From Acanthornis magna (taxonomy: Eukaryota; Chordata; Aves; Passeriformes; Acanthizidae): a stretch of DNA of 64,000 nucleotides. Location: assembly GCA_036785705.1 (NCBI GenBank), contig JAWUZG010000173.1, forward strand, positions 3,395,001-3,459,000, read 5' to 3'. The translations under genes were made by a program, and so were the position numbers. Each line of letters opens with the position of its first letter. Position 1 is the stretch's first letter. A model generated the notes under the pieces. It worked only from the letters and a program-made list of their open reading frames with translations. It was not told the origin of the DNA and did no database searches. This document shows positions 11,967-24,481 of the stretch, one piece after another.

Positions 11967-12030
11967 ATTTCTGAGTTTCCATTTATTATTACATAAACTC
12001 TTATGTAATAATAAATGGAAACTCAGAAAT
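11967..12030. repeat. Perfect inverted repeat: 30-bp arms, 4-base loop
   Basis: The left arm, 11967-11996, starts ATTTCTGAGTTTCC and ends TTACATAA. The right arm, 12001-12030, is its exact reverse complement over all 30 positions, with ACTC (11997-12000) between them. The match stops abruptly on both sides. Such a long perfect arm with a tiny loop is far beyond chance in a window of this size. It could arise by template switching during replication, or belong to a small inverted-repeat element. If transcribed within RIT2 pre-mRNA it would fold into a perfect 30-bp stem. Confidence 0.97.
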
Positions 12031-15000
12031 CATGAACTTAATTAATTTAAATCTCTGTATTCAGACAACGCTGGCTGTTAATGAGAATAAAATCTGCATT
12101 GCACAAGGTACCATACAGCTCCAAAGCTGAGAACCATGTAACTAACAACTAAAATCGTGTGGTCTAAAGAAATAAAGGTGGGATTAAGTGTATATTTATG
12201 AAATTTTTTGGGATTAATGAAAACTCTCTGTTGGTATCACAAAAGTGAAACTTTTGGGGAAAAAAATACCCCAGCACCTGAGCATTAATAAGACTTTATA
12301 AGAAAGGAGGTGGGTAGCTCAATGTTTACTGGCTATGAACTTCGGATGTGTAATGGACCTGAAATATTTCAGTAGAATCCTGAGAGATGGAACAACTGAG
12401 AGGATTCAGGTAGAGATAAGTAAAAATAGTTGTCATTCCATAAATCATTAATTCATTCTGACTCTCTTACATAAATAGGATTAATTTACACTGTATTAAA
12501 AACAGAAAAAGGCCTTAATGACTACTTTCATTCTGCAAGATGAGCTCTGCTTTCCCCTAGTGACCTAGATTCACTGTGTCCAGGAAAATAAAAATTTAAC
12601 CATAAAAATGGAACAGAGGAGAATAAGGATGAAATAACAAGAAAAAAAAAATCCCAATTTTGATTTTGACAAATCAGTGATTTGTGGTTTGATGTATTGA
12701 TAACATCCCACTTTTTTCCCCCATCTTCTCCTTCCTTTGCTTTTAGGTCATGATAAAAACAGTAACAGCTTGGGTTAAATTACTGAGTGGGAAACCTCTT
12801 TCGGATGAAAGCCTTTCCATTCCTCAATTCATTCAAATATTAAATAATTCAGGTTTGGAATGAATTTTCCATAGGAACCAAGCCGCAGAAATGTTAGATT
12901 TCTTTTTACCCTGGATATAGTTCACTTCTAGAGATCCCCTGGGCATTTTGATCTTCTGCTTCCACCCCTCCCCTTCTCTCTTGCTGTGCCACTTGTGCAC
13001 AGCGTGGATTGAGGAGGAGGATACCAACCATGGATGTTCTTTTGGCACTGGTGTTTACAAAAAATTTTCTTTGGATTAGTCAAGCTTGTCTCTTCAGTTC
13101 TCTCCTCCAAGATGGCAGACAGTCCAGGAGGACAGCCAACATCCTTTTATTTGGGCTATTCAATGTGGTGTAAATTTCACAGGAGTTGGTAAAAGAAGAT
13201 GAACTCAGTGCATCCAAGTCTGACACACATCACATGCAAAGTAATGATGTATAAACTACAAATAGTCTGAGAATTTTTACTGAAGTGTTCTCACATTTCA
13301 AAAGCAATTATTGAAAAAAATAATATTTTTTTTTTAAAGTCTGCCACTATTTTATAAGAGGAAAAAACACCACCTCGAAACGCAGCATTTGGAGGAAAAA
13401 GATAATAGTTGTATAGTCTAATTAAAATGTACAAAGCTAGGTGTAAATTTTTATAGGAGTTGATTTCTGTACTGTAATTATTGATTATAGCTTCCCGAGA
13501 ATGAGTTATCCCTTCTAAGGCTTCTGAAAACATAATTCTTAATGTTTTCAGAGCAATATGTTAATGTATTATGTTGCTTAAGTTGTGTTTGTCATCAAGA
13601 ACATCAAGCGCAGGGTGGTGCAAGATCAGACCAAAGTTATGCTGGAACCAGTAATTAAATTGAAGTTAAACTGAAGTAAATGAAGCAAATTTTCTATTGA
13701 CTCTCAATTATAGTCCATATCAAAATCATGTATTTCTAATTATAGTTAAATTTCAATTATAAATGAGAATTTGACACTTGGTCTTCTCTGCTTTGATGAC
13801 AAATATCAGGCCACCTCAGCACCACTCAAACCTACATCATGTTGCCTGTCATAGGCTTCAAATCCCAAGAACTTTAGTGATTTTCAAGCCCCTTTTGCTC
13901 AAAAATACCTTCAGAGATCAGTAAACAAAGTCCTCTCATGGTCTGACGCAAATCAGACCTCTGGGTTCAGCTCTGTTTTTCAGTGTTGCAAAAAAAAAAA
14001 ACCCATGCACAAGAGAGCCTTTCAATCCTGAGACCATCCATTTCTGCCTTATATTTAGCAAACCAATTACGCAGATAACAATACTTAACTGCAGCACATT
14101 CTGCAAAGCATTAATGATGATTAACCTAGGGGTTACACAATGAGTACAAAAATGAACAAATTGATGTACCTGTGCAACTGGATGAAATTAAAAAAAACCT
14201 CCCCCTAATGAGAAATTATTACCTAAGCAATCTCCAAATGTTGATCAGATTGCACCACAACCCACCTTTACATGCATCTACTTGGATGAATAAAAATGTT
14301 GTTCTAGTGTGTTTTCTTGTTTGTTTGTTTGTTTTTTCCTAACCCTAGTTAATGATGATTTATTTAAGGCTGAAGATGATCTACAGTTATTCCAGGTAAA
14401 TAAAATTACATGTTTATGCATAGTGTAGGTGCATCACAGATGTAAAGTGAATTTCTTGTTAGCTGTCTTATGAAAGTTGCATTTCAGATGAGAAGAGCAA
14501 TGCTTTAAAAAATCAAAACTAATAAATGTCTCTTCTAATTAGATAGATTTTTATCTGTGAGAAAATGTTCATTTTTCAATATTTATTTCTCAAAGTGATT
14601 GCTAGATGATCTGTTGCCACCATACAAAATTTGAAGATATTTTAAAATAATTGCCCCAAGACTTTTGTAAAGTTAATATATTTTCAGTTTTAATATATAT
14701 ATGAAAACATTTAGAAATTTATTTCCAGGCTTCAGTTTTAGAAAGATTGAAAAAGAGGAAGAGAAGAAATCAACAAAAGATTCTCTCAGGGATGTTGGAG
14801 GAATACTGTGAGGAAATGTATTCTCAGACTGAGCTGGCTAAGGGAGGCATTCTTACCCCATTGATTGCCTTGATTTTTCTTTTTTTTTCTCTTTGCCCGT
14901 GTGGCAAAAAGGCTGTGTTTCTACAGATGCAGGTGACTCATCCAATTAATTTCAAGATCGTGTGTACACAATAACTTCCAAAATGTGTGAAAACAATTAC

Positions 15001-18000
15001 GTTCTCTGTGATGTGGGAACTTCAGTATGAGGCATTAGATTAGATCTGCAATTTTCTTTCATTTATGTGCTCAACTGCCCTTTTTTTCTGGACTGCTTTT
15101 ACCTCTTATTCTTCCTAGATAAAGCAAATTATGTGCCTATTATTTTCAAGCATGTGCTTATAACAAGAGTCCCAAGTAAACAGAGCGCCCTGGAGTGTAT
15201 GCTGGAGAGCTGGCCCACTCCAGCTGTTTGTCAGCTCCTTGGAGATAAATTAATATATGATCCAGGGTACACTGGAAAGGATGAAGGGCAAAGGTAGAGA
15301 TTCCACTGGTATCAGAAATGCTGGGCTTGAAAAGCACATCTTGGGCCTGCTGATGCTCTTCTTAAACCATCACAGGGCTCAGTGTCACAGAGCACACGCC
15401 AGACAAACTTCAAACACCTGAGCAGCCTTTTTTTCAGATAGGGGTGGGTTTGATTTTTTATTCTTCTCAGGAATATCTTCAGCTACAGCTATGCTTCCCT
15501 AAATGCCTGGTAAATGACTCAAAGGAAAGGGTCTGGCCTTCTATCATATCCTGAGGGGAGCCAATCACCAGGATGAAGGTGCTGGATTTAGTTACTGCTC
15601 AGTATGAGTCAAGGTGAAAAAAGTTCCCTTTCAAGTGCTTGGGTATGCTGTGGATTACAGTTAAGGCAATTCAAGCCACTTTTCCTCCCCTCAAAGTCAA
15701 TATAAGTATAGTTTTTAGTGTCTTAATTTTTCCTGCTTCTCCTCTAACTGCACAAATGCCAATTTTTGTTTAACTGGAGAAGAAATTAAGATGCTTAATT
15801 AACAAAGACACACATCTGCATGCCATCTGAAAATAATTGCTTGTTCCCTCATCGTTCTCCGTCTGGAAAAAAAAAAAAAAAGTAATCCAGATTTTAATTC
15901 CTTAGGTATTTCAGGGAAATTATTCTACTTATTTAAATTATTTAAAAAAGAAATTAAAAAAAAAAGGATGAAAAAATATATATATTTTTTAATTAGAAGG
16001 AAACTTCCTTGCTTGGTAACGAGTATGGTAGGTGTGGGTAACTTCCAGTTTTCTCATAAACAAGGTTAAGCTCTGGAGATTGTATAAAGGCAGAGTTCCT
16101 GATAGGTATGTGATCTTTGAGAACAAAACTATCCATATGTTTTAGTTTCCTTCACAGGTTTGAATTCGTTTAAAGAATTCCAACTTCTAGACATTTTATC
16201 TTATCTCTTTGTTAACAACTGTGAGAAAATCTGTATTCTCTGTAAATGCTTGTAGACAATGATTAGTTCACAGCTCCACCTTCTTTCACTACAATACACA
16301 GAGTATCTGAAACCTCACTTGTAGAACCTTATTTTTGTGCTCAGAGAATTTTGGATGCTTAATTTGAGAACCCTAATATTTCCACATCATTTTCAGAGTA
16401 TGAATTCCAAAAATTCATGTGCCATTCTATTAGTGGCCTTACTAGAAGTAAAATTGCCTACTGGTTTCCTCTGTAGAGTTATTTTTTGTTCCTCTGAGAA
16501 TAATGGACTCTTTCATTCAGGTGTAGTTCACAGAGGTCACATACAGAGAAATATCTGTGGTAACTTGAAGTTATTTTCTCTTTCCCCCAGTGCAGTCACC
16601 TGTGCTATCACATCTCTAATGATGACCCAAATTCTGTGTTTCCATATGTATTATCTTATTTTGGACCATTGAATCCAAGAATTCAAATAATTCTGGACCC
16701 GTTTCTGATATTCTTCGTCTTCAGTGTATATGTTATCTGCTTAAAAGGATTAAATACATTACTTATTAATCAATTTCTTTTGCCTATGGGCAGACCTTGT
16801 GGACAGAATTGTTTGCCTCAGGGAAATAAGTTAAAGATGTTTTCATTATTTTGGCAGTTCACATAATTCAATGGTTAGAGGGGTGGAGGATTCAATTATG
16901 CCCTCTGTATTAAAGAGAGGGGTTTCTGCATGTGAGACACCCAATCGGTGTTGAGAAATCTGTCTGGAGTCCTGCATTCTTCAGCACCAGAAGATGTCTG
17001 ATAAATAAGACAAAGTTCAAAGAAAACCAACAGAGATGATAAAAGGAGTGACACAATATGATTTATGATGACAAATGACTATGCCTATATTCAAATAGCT
17101 GTTGTAGACAGTAATTCATGATTCTTTACTGTGCCACTTGCATATGTGTACAATGATTCAATGTAAATGGGTGCAGCTGTGATGTGAATGGGTTGATCTA
17201 TCCAGCTTCTGCCATCATAACATCCAGATGATGAATACCCACCTGGATAAGCCTAGGAAATGAGCTGGTCGCTTCCATGCCCCTTTGGAACAGGGGATGG
17301 AGAATTCACAGCATTTAAAAATAATAAGTACCAAGAGGTGAACACATATCTTCCAAAATTCAAGGAGGAAAGGGGTTAGAATTGCTTAATGGAGAGTAAG
17401 AAGTTAAGTGATGAAATTGGAATTAGAACATGTATAATTAGAGATATATATGAGATCTTCAAGACAAACTTACTTTGGTCAATTAGAGCAGCATATGCCT
17501 TTAATGATTTTCTTAAAAGCAAGATGGATCAGATTGTGGAAGAGTGTTTGAGAAGGACAGGTTAGTGAAAGTTATGTTAGTCTAACTGGTTTACACTAAA
17601 CCAGAAAACATTGCAGAGATTGAGCATTAAAGAACAAATATATCTGCACAGAAAAAGCTTCCACAGTTTCCAAATTCTCTTGTAGAAGAGAAGGACTACT
17701 GTGTTAAAAGTCATCAGGACTTTTGGCTGATGTGGCACTACTAACATACATAGCCAGAAGTTTTCTTTGTGTTCGGACTGCTAAACAGAGATCCTTAAGT
17801 TAGTCTCAAGATTAAAAAAAAGGTTATTTATGACGCCCCAGGCAGAAGTAAAAGAACTAAAATGTGTCCATTAGAGTATAAAGGCTCCTGTAGAACTGGA
17901 AACACCCTGAGGTAGCACCCTTAAAGTACTGGCTACCTTGTGTGTGTTGGGCAATGGCGCAGATGGAAGGCAAACTGTTCTCTGTTCCATGGATGGAAAT

Positions 18001-18054
18001 AGGATTTACCGATTCAGGGTTTTCACCTACACCATTTCTACATGAACAATTATG
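12031..18054. other. Intron 1 segment, no mobile element recognised
   Basis: AT-rich intron sequence with A and T runs. The exon-like segment at 14349-14395 lies here. Open frames at 14747-14974, 15067-15297 and 16337-16672 carry no known domain or convincing splice signals. TTCAGCACC at 16980-16988 matches only the left half of a REST site. Confidence 0.5.
14317..14395 (+). other. Exon-like segment in RIT2 intron 1 (candidate cryptic or poison exon)
   Basis: A T-rich tract with (TTTG)n (14317-14338) leads through CCTAACCCTAG to 14348. A 47-base stretch (14349-14395) follows, ending in TTCCAG|GTAAAT. That gives a branch-point-like CTAAC, an acceptor and a donor in order. Joined to exon 1 it would read on without a stop (VNDDLFKAEDDLQLFQ). 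However, 47 bases shift the frame, and exon 2 would then read CAA TGA, an immediate stop. If used at all it would be a poison exon. Transcript support is unknown, and cryptic sites of this quality are common in 50 kb introns. Confidence 0.2.
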
Positions 18055-18336
18055 TGAGGGACCCAAGGGAAAGGCCTGAGGCTGAGTTGGGGGAGGTTTA
18101 GTTTGGATATCAGGAAAGAGTTCTTCCCCCAGGGAGTGGCTGGGCACTGAGCAGTTTCCCCAGGGCAGTGGCCACAGCACGAAACCTTGCAGAGCTCAGC
18201 AAACATTTGGACAGTGCTCTCAGGCACAGGGTGGGATTCTTGGGGATGGTCCTGTGAAGCTCCTGTGATGGCCAGGAGTTGGGTTGGATGATGCTTGTAA
18301 GCCCCTTCCAACTCAGGGAATTTTATCATTCTAACT
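18055..18336 (+). mobile_element. CR1 LINE fragment (3' end)
   Basis: The sequence shows the CR1 3' order: GGGGGAGGTTTAG, TTGGATATCAGGAAAGAG, CCAGGGCAGTGGCC, then GTTGGATGATGCTTGTAAGCCCCTTCCAACTC, closing near TTTATCATTCTAA. It is diverged and 5'-truncated. Confidence 0.8.
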
Positions 18337-20919
18337 GATTGGAACTCACAGAAGGTTATATTAATGAGTCTGCTTTTCATGGTGTGATTTATTAAAATAG
18401 AGCTTCACTTAGAGTGGAGATTTCAGTGACTCGTGCACTGCTCAGCTTTTCCCACTCACACTGCTTGCTATAAAGAGACAGAAAGCCTTCCAGGCTATTC
18501 CTCAACAGGAATTGAACTATCAAGGACTACTTTCAGCCCCACACAAATCTGCTGTTTGAAACGCCCAGACTGAAGTTTCAAACAAGGGAACAAGCACTGT
18601 TTCATGACAATGACTGGGCACTGTCGGTATCTCTGCTGTAAACAATCTGTTGAGGCAACCACAGGAACTGTTTCCCTTCCAAGCCATCCCTGCTGCTGAG
18701 CTGAGCCATCTGCAGCATTTTTGGCACGTGCTATCTGCAAGAATTTGGATGACATTAATTCCGTTAGGGACACTCTTGAAAGCACAATTAAGAATTTTTT
18801 TTTTCTTCTGTTGCTGCTTTCATCTCTTTTCTTTCCATACTTTCCATTTTATTCCCTTCCATTCCTCTGGTGATCCTTTTCCACTTTTAATCTGTTCTTT
18901 GACTTTAATTAGTCTCCCTTTGTGCCTGCAAGCCTGTCTAATTTTCTTTCCTGGAAGCTGGAAGTCTCATCATGCTCACACAGTTCCAGTGACAGGAATT
19001 TGGTCTTACCGGAGCATTGTGCAGGGTCCAAGTTTCAGAGGAAGTGTCTTGGGAAGACACTTTTCTGCAAGCCCTAGAGATCTGCCGATGCATTACCTGC
19101 CCACTAAACAGTGGAGACACTGGCTAAAGTCACTTTTCTTGCAAGATGGGTGGGGAACATCTGAAAGATGAGGCTGTGAATGTGTGCTTAAAAGACTGTC
19201 CCAGGAGTTGCCAAGTTGGACTGTTGTGTATTTGGTCTCCAAAAAGTTATGGTTTCAACTCACATAGTCAGTGTTTTACCTTTTCATTGAAACACTAGAA
19301 CTGACTAGTTGTTTCAGGGGTCCCAAAGGTAGGTTCACAAATTGTTTATAAGTTTTAAATATTAATTTCATAAGCTTTGGCAAAGTAAAAGCTGTAATCG
19401 GCTGAGAGACTGATGCACATAGTTCTTTAGCTTACACTGACTAAAAGTTATGAGAAGAGCTGTTGTGTAATTTCTTTCCTTCCAATCTCCTTAAAGTGCT
19501 AATGTGATTCTGTATTTCCTGTCCATTTTCACATGCAAAAAATAAAGGAGTCCTAGCTGAAATTCATATTCTCTGTCAGATCCTGTGATTTCTTTACTAG
19601 CTTGATTGTTCTGTCAGACTCTGTGATTTCCCTCAGTATCTTTACTAGCCTACCACCTGCACTACGCTTGTTATGTTACACTGAACTTTTCCCTGCTGAA
19701 CAGAATCTGCAGTGTCTTTACAGAAATGTCTCTTTAGCAGCTTGCAAAATATGTGCTTTTGTTTTAGATTTTTATTCAGAATGCTCAAAATCAAACCCAA
19801 GCATTGTCAAATTCTCAGTTGTTCCAAAACCAGTAGCTTCTTAAGTCATCCAGAATGCCTGGCAGGCTTTAAAATTCTCCCTTCTCTAAAATTTTTCTGG
19901 ACTTTCTCATGTAGAAATTATGTTCATTTCTCAGTTTAATTAAGGAGCGATCATTAGACATTTTCCTCACAGTGAATAATCTTACTTGGGTTGCCTGCCA
20001 TTTCATCACTCATCACACACACTATGCCAGAGCTCAGTGTCTGACCCTGGGTACAACCCAAGAATGTGTTCCTGGGCCTCATGAGGGCTCCTCATGATTG
20101 TAGATATGCGCTAGAAACACATTATTTCTCTCCTGGGATTAGAGGAGAAGAAAGCAATCTATTACAGTAATCAATAGCCCCCCATGAGCTCCAGAAACAG
20201 GGTCTTGTGCCTTTCTTCCACTTAAGCAATTTCAGTGGATTTCCCAGAGTAAAAAAAAAAAAAGTGAATTTGCAACCTAGTCGCTCTCTCAGTGCACACT
20301 CCATTGACTAGTCTGTTCTTAGAAAAGTGGAAGTCAAAAGACACTTTTTTCAAGTCTTTCCCAAGATACTTAGAAGTTATTAAATGCCTGACATAACAAG
20401 GAGTGCATCACATAAGCTTCCTCTTCTTTTTTGTTTTTCCCCAGGTAACATGCTCAAAATGACACTTGGCTGTGACATTTGATGGTGAGGAAGGGGTTAG
20501 GAAAAAGTCAAAAGAGAAGATATGAAAGAACCAATCCAAGCAGTTGGAAAATGTTAATAGACATCAAAAACTAAGAATAGAGAAAAAGAAAATAGAAAGA
20601 AGAGAGAGACTGAGAAAGATGGAGAAAACATCGAACTAGAAACAGATGAGTAAAGCAATGATAAGAGAGCAAAGGGAGAGATGGAAAATTCAGTGCAGAG
20701 CACTGGTTTCAGATGCTATCTTTCCACTGCATTTATCCTACCAGGTGCTAATAGTCCATAGTCATCTCCCAACATCTGGTGCAGGCACTGGTGGCCAAAA
20801 AGTGCACAGAGGTCATGTTAGGGAATCATTTGCCTGCCTCTGTGACTTTTTATCCCATGTTTCTCACTCCCTGGCTCTCTGGAGCAGGAAGCTGGAGAGA
20901 CATCATCACAGCTGTAGAC
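18337..20919. other. Intron 1 segment with local duplication and purine-rich patch
   Basis: No gene or confident mobile element is seen. It includes a 13-base A run near 20251 and a purine-rich patch at about 20563-20690. The 173-codon frame at 18650-19171 is partly T-rich low complexity (Phe-rich residues) and has no recognisable domain. Confidence 0.5.
19573..19650. repeat. Imperfect direct duplication (about 30-40 bp unit)
   Basis: CTGTCAGATCCTGTGATTTC...TTTACTAGC at 19573-19602 is repeated as CTGTCAGACTCTGTGATTTC...TTTACTAGCC at 19611-19650. The second copy carries an insertion of about 10 bases before TTTACTAG. Confidence 0.7.
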
Positions 20920-20924
20920 TGGCA

Positions 20925-21224
20925 TGGGTTGATATCTTCTGCCAGGTAACAAGACAGAGGACGAGAGAGAATGGCTTCAGGTTGTGCCAGGGGACATTTA
21001 GATTTGAAATTAGGAAATATTTATTCGGTGAAAGGACGCTCAGGCATTGCAAGAGGCCATCCAGGAGAGTGGTGGTTTCGCCATCTCTGGAAGTCTTAGA
21101 AGAACTTGTGTGTGTGGAGTTTAGGGACATGGTGCTGATCTTGTCAGCGCTGAGCTAATGGCTGAGCTTGATGATCTCAGAGAGTCTTTACAAACCTTAG
21201 TTTTTCTATGATTTTGTGATTCTA
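20925..21224 (+). mobile_element. CR1 LINE fragment (3' end)
   Basis: CR1-like order: TTCTGCCAGGTAACAAGACAGAGGAC, GGTTGTGCCAGGGGACATTTAGATT, AGGAAATATTTATTCGGTGAAAGG, a GGTGGTTTCGCCATCTCTGG segment, then TTTTTCTATGATTTTGTGATTCT at the end. It belongs to the same subfamily type as 50085-50443, by the matching order of segments. Confidence 0.8.
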
Positions 21225-23846
21225 AATCTACTCAGCACAGCCCGTTTTTGCTCTCCTCAGCCATGGACAAGGCTGTGTAAATCTAACATTGGTATAAATT
21301 TATGGGGTGCCAGGCAAAGCGGTGCTTCTCGCGTGTGGTTTTCTGACAACCACCCAGAACGGAGAGGAGTCTGTGGGCCCCAGCCTTAGCAACATGTGAC
21401 ACCCTGTGAAATCAGTGGGAGGCCCAGCATTTGTCAGACATTTCTGTGTGCTTTGAAGAACTGGATTTCTCCACACGCAGAAATCTTCAGTGGAGTAATG
21501 AATCACCATGATGCTAGAAGATTATCTCCTTTGGTACCAGGAAATAAAATTCTCTTTTCCCCTGATCTGGGAAAAAATGACAAGATGCAAAACAAATATA
21601 TGTGTATTTCTACGTATTTTCTCTTATTCTTTGTGACCCAGCTGTTACCTTTGCTTTCACTCCCCAGCTTTTACTGCTCATAACAATATAGAAAAACCCT
21701 TACTTCAATATAATAAATTTTGAACAAGTGGTAGTAAGAGGAAAAATCAAAACAAAATGCCAGTGACTATAAACAGATTTAAATACACATATCCCTGAAA
21801 CATGCTCATATTAGGTTTATTTAAGTGTAAAGTAACACGTATTTTCACTCTTTAAGTAAAATAATTGTTAGTGCCAATGTGTTATTCAATGAATTTATAG
21901 AAAGCCGTGCAAAACCCAGTGAGATAACCACTTGTGCTGATTGACAGTGACAGTATATTTAAAGAATAGGACTATTTGGTAATCTAAAACTTTTATTCTT
22001 CAATTTCATTTACCTAAAAATTACTATGGATCAAAATGGTTTGTGAAGCTGTATTTTATGTTTCTAAAGCATCACTGTACATACTGGATAAGTATTAGTA
22101 CACTAAGTTTTAAATAATATTTAAATCTGTTCTGCATGTTGGGATACTTTAGGGTCATGTAATTCAAATACATTTTCAAGCTTGTGAATAAGATGCATTT
22201 CTGATTGGCTATAGATAGGACAAATGCAGAAATTAAAATTTTTGTTCCAAGAAATTGTTAACTCTTCCCTTTCTGTCCCTGAACATTGCAAATAAAGTTG
22301 ATAAAAATCTTAAGCAGTGAGTAGTTTACAGGGTTGGAACACTTGGGAATATCTTTAGCACCACTAATGTTAATTTAGTCACAGCAAAAGGCAGAATGTG
22401 GATTGGGAACAGATGAGAGACGTTGTAGTAGACATAATTGCTCAGGAAATGACCTACGTAGACAGAATACCAGTTTGCACTGTGATGAAAGTTTCTGAGG
22501 GAATCAAATGTTTCCCTGGCTCACAGTCAGAGTTCAACAGCAAAGACAAACACCATGAATAATTCTTTTCAGGTTTAGTGCATAAGAAGCTGCTAAAAAA
22601 TCATTAAGAGGTTGTTGGTAGAATTACTTGCCTCTGAGTACTAATTCCTTCCACTCACTTTTTTCTCTTTTTTTTCTTGCAGGCTCTCCCTTTAAGTATA
22701 TGGTAGAATTTATGAGAGATGTGGGAAATGTAAAATACCACCTGTTTATGTTAGCAAACAGTGTGGAGCCCATGCTATCTTTCAAAATTCTTTTTATGTT
22801 CCCCATAAACTTCCTATAAGTGTATTTCTTGCTAATAAAATGTTTTAGCTGGAATACGGCAATGTGAAAGGGCTTAGATTGGCAATCTATTGTGAAAGAG
22901 TTTTTCTGTTCCCATTTTATTTTATTTATAGGTGTAATTTATTTCTACATTTATATTAATCTCAGGATGCTTTACATATGATGAATTTCTCACAACGGCA
23001 CAGTGTTAAAAAGTTACCTATCTTCAGAACCCTCTCCAGCTAAACTGACAACCAAATACATATTTGTTTACTTAGTGGAAAACCAGGACGGGATGGTCCT
23101 TATTTGTTCTGTCAGTGTCTTCTGTGTCATATCTGTTCAGCTCAGTGATTACTGTCAGTACTGTGGCATTTGAAAGAAGACCTGAAGAGAGTGGAAATGC
23201 AATTTGTGTTCTGTGCTGCCTCACGCATCACAAAGAAAACTGGCAGCTTGACCTTAGCAGTAGAGCAGAAAGAATACAGTTCTTTTTTTTTGTACACTGA
23301 GAGCTCCAGCCAAATGAATGCATCTTAATGGGGAAGTCACATACTCGAGAGTAGGTAGGGAGGAGAGTGAAACCAGAAATATAGTGCAGCTGAAGAAAAA
23401 AATTCTGCATTTGTTCCTGGCTCTCTTTGAAATTACCATAGAATGCCTTGACTCCTATGTTCTACCTTACCCATTGCACTACCTGAATTAAAATCGTTAA
23501 AAAGATGTGTGGTTAAATGGGATGGAACAGGGAGAGGGAAAGATGCAGGAATTGATCCTGTAATTTCTGTAGATTTGGAGAAAAGCATCAGAGAGTATTG
23601 TGTCCACTTAATAGTATAACACAGTTTATAACAGAATTCAAAAGGCTTAAACTTGACAGTGTTTCATGTTTGATACATTATGGAAGTGAACAGCTAAAAG
23701 GATTAACACGCCTGGGCTACAGAGGAGTTTCTAAAGTCTGAAATCTAAGCCTTTGTTTAAGAAATTACAGTGGATTGATCACAGCCACCATCCAACAGCA
23801 ATAATGATGGATTGATGCAACCACTTCCTCACTCCCCAGTCCTACA
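21225..23846. other. Intron 1 segment
   Basis: AT-rich, with no mobile element recognised. It holds the candidate alternative terminal exon at 22683-22839. The other open frames are short and featureless. Confidence 0.5.
22660..22839 (+). other. Exon-like segment with in-phase ORF, stop and AATAAA (candidate alternative terminal exon)
   Basis: A strong acceptor (CTTTTTTCTCTTTTTTTTCTTGCAG) ends at 22682. From 22683 the sequence continues the exon 1 phase: the split G plus GC gives Gly, then 44 more codons (beginning SPFKYMVEFMRDVGNV) to TAA at 22817-22819. AATAAA follows at 22834-22839, and T-rich sequence (GAGTTTTTCTGTTCCC) lies about 60 bases further on. Together these have every sequence part of an intronic-polyadenylation exon, which would cut RIT2 off after the P-loop with a short unrelated tail. 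No homology is recognised, and each signal alone is common, so chance is a serious alternative. Confidence 0.22.
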
Positions 23847-23987
23847 GGGAAGGGAAGGGAAGCCAAGGGAAGGGAAGATAGGAAATGGAAAGGAAAGGAA
23901 AGGAAAGGAAAGGAAAGGAAAGGAAAGGAAAGGAAAGGAAAGGAAAGGAAAGGAAAGGAAAGGAAAGGAAAGGAAAGGAAAAGAAGA

Positions 23988-24080
<93 letters not shown>

Positions 24081-24193
24081 AAAAAGAAAAGAAAAGAAAA
24101 GAAAAGAAAAGAAAAGAAAAGAAAAGAAAAGAAAAGAAAAGAAAAGAAAAGAAAAGAAAAGAAAGAAAAAGAAAGAAAAGGGAAAAAAAGAAG
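23847..24193. repeat. Compound purine microsatellite (AGGAA)n-(GAAA)n-(GAAAA)n
   Basis: A GGGAA-rich lead-in (23847-23880) is followed by 307 bases (23887-24193) containing only A and G. About 18 copies of AGGAA span 23891-23980, about 22 copies of GAAA span 23991-24080, and about 15 copies of GAAAA span 24086-24160, with an irregular end. Frames of 103-160 codons on both strands here (Lys/Glu/Arg-rich or Phe/Ser/Leu-rich) are artefacts. Such mirror-repeat purine tracts can form triplex DNA, and assembly length may be unreliable. Confidence 0.97.
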
Positions 24194-24481
24194 TGAGGCT
24201 TGAGATAGCAGTTTAACAGCTGAAGCACAGACTGTGAGTATAAACAAAGTAAAATTAAGTTATTATTTACTAATTCACACTGACAGGCAGATTTTTAGCC
24301 AATTCCTGAAAAGCAGGGCCTCAGCACTCATCATGGTTGCTCACGAGTACAAATGCCACAACCATGAATGATCCTGCTTCCTCCTCATTTCCTTGAGATT
24401 TATTCCTGTGTATGATATCATACTATATGAATATCTCTTGGATTAATTCAAATCAGCTGTCTCAGCTGTGTCTCCCCACAG

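Noticed and set aside
16980..16988. TTCAGCACC, left half of a REST (RE1) site
   Set aside because: The right half (GGACAGCGCC-like) is missing; a 9-base half-site is not enough.
18650..19171. 173-codon plus-strand frame
   Set aside because: Its middle is T-rich low complexity and no domain is recognised.
20646..21158. 170-codon plus-strand frame
   Set aside because: Its second half is the CR1 copy at 20925-21224 read in a non-coding frame.
23765..24247. Long frames of 103-160 codons on both strands
   Set aside because: They are translations of the purine microsatellite (Lys/Glu/Arg repeats on one strand, Phe/Leu/Ser on the other), not genes.
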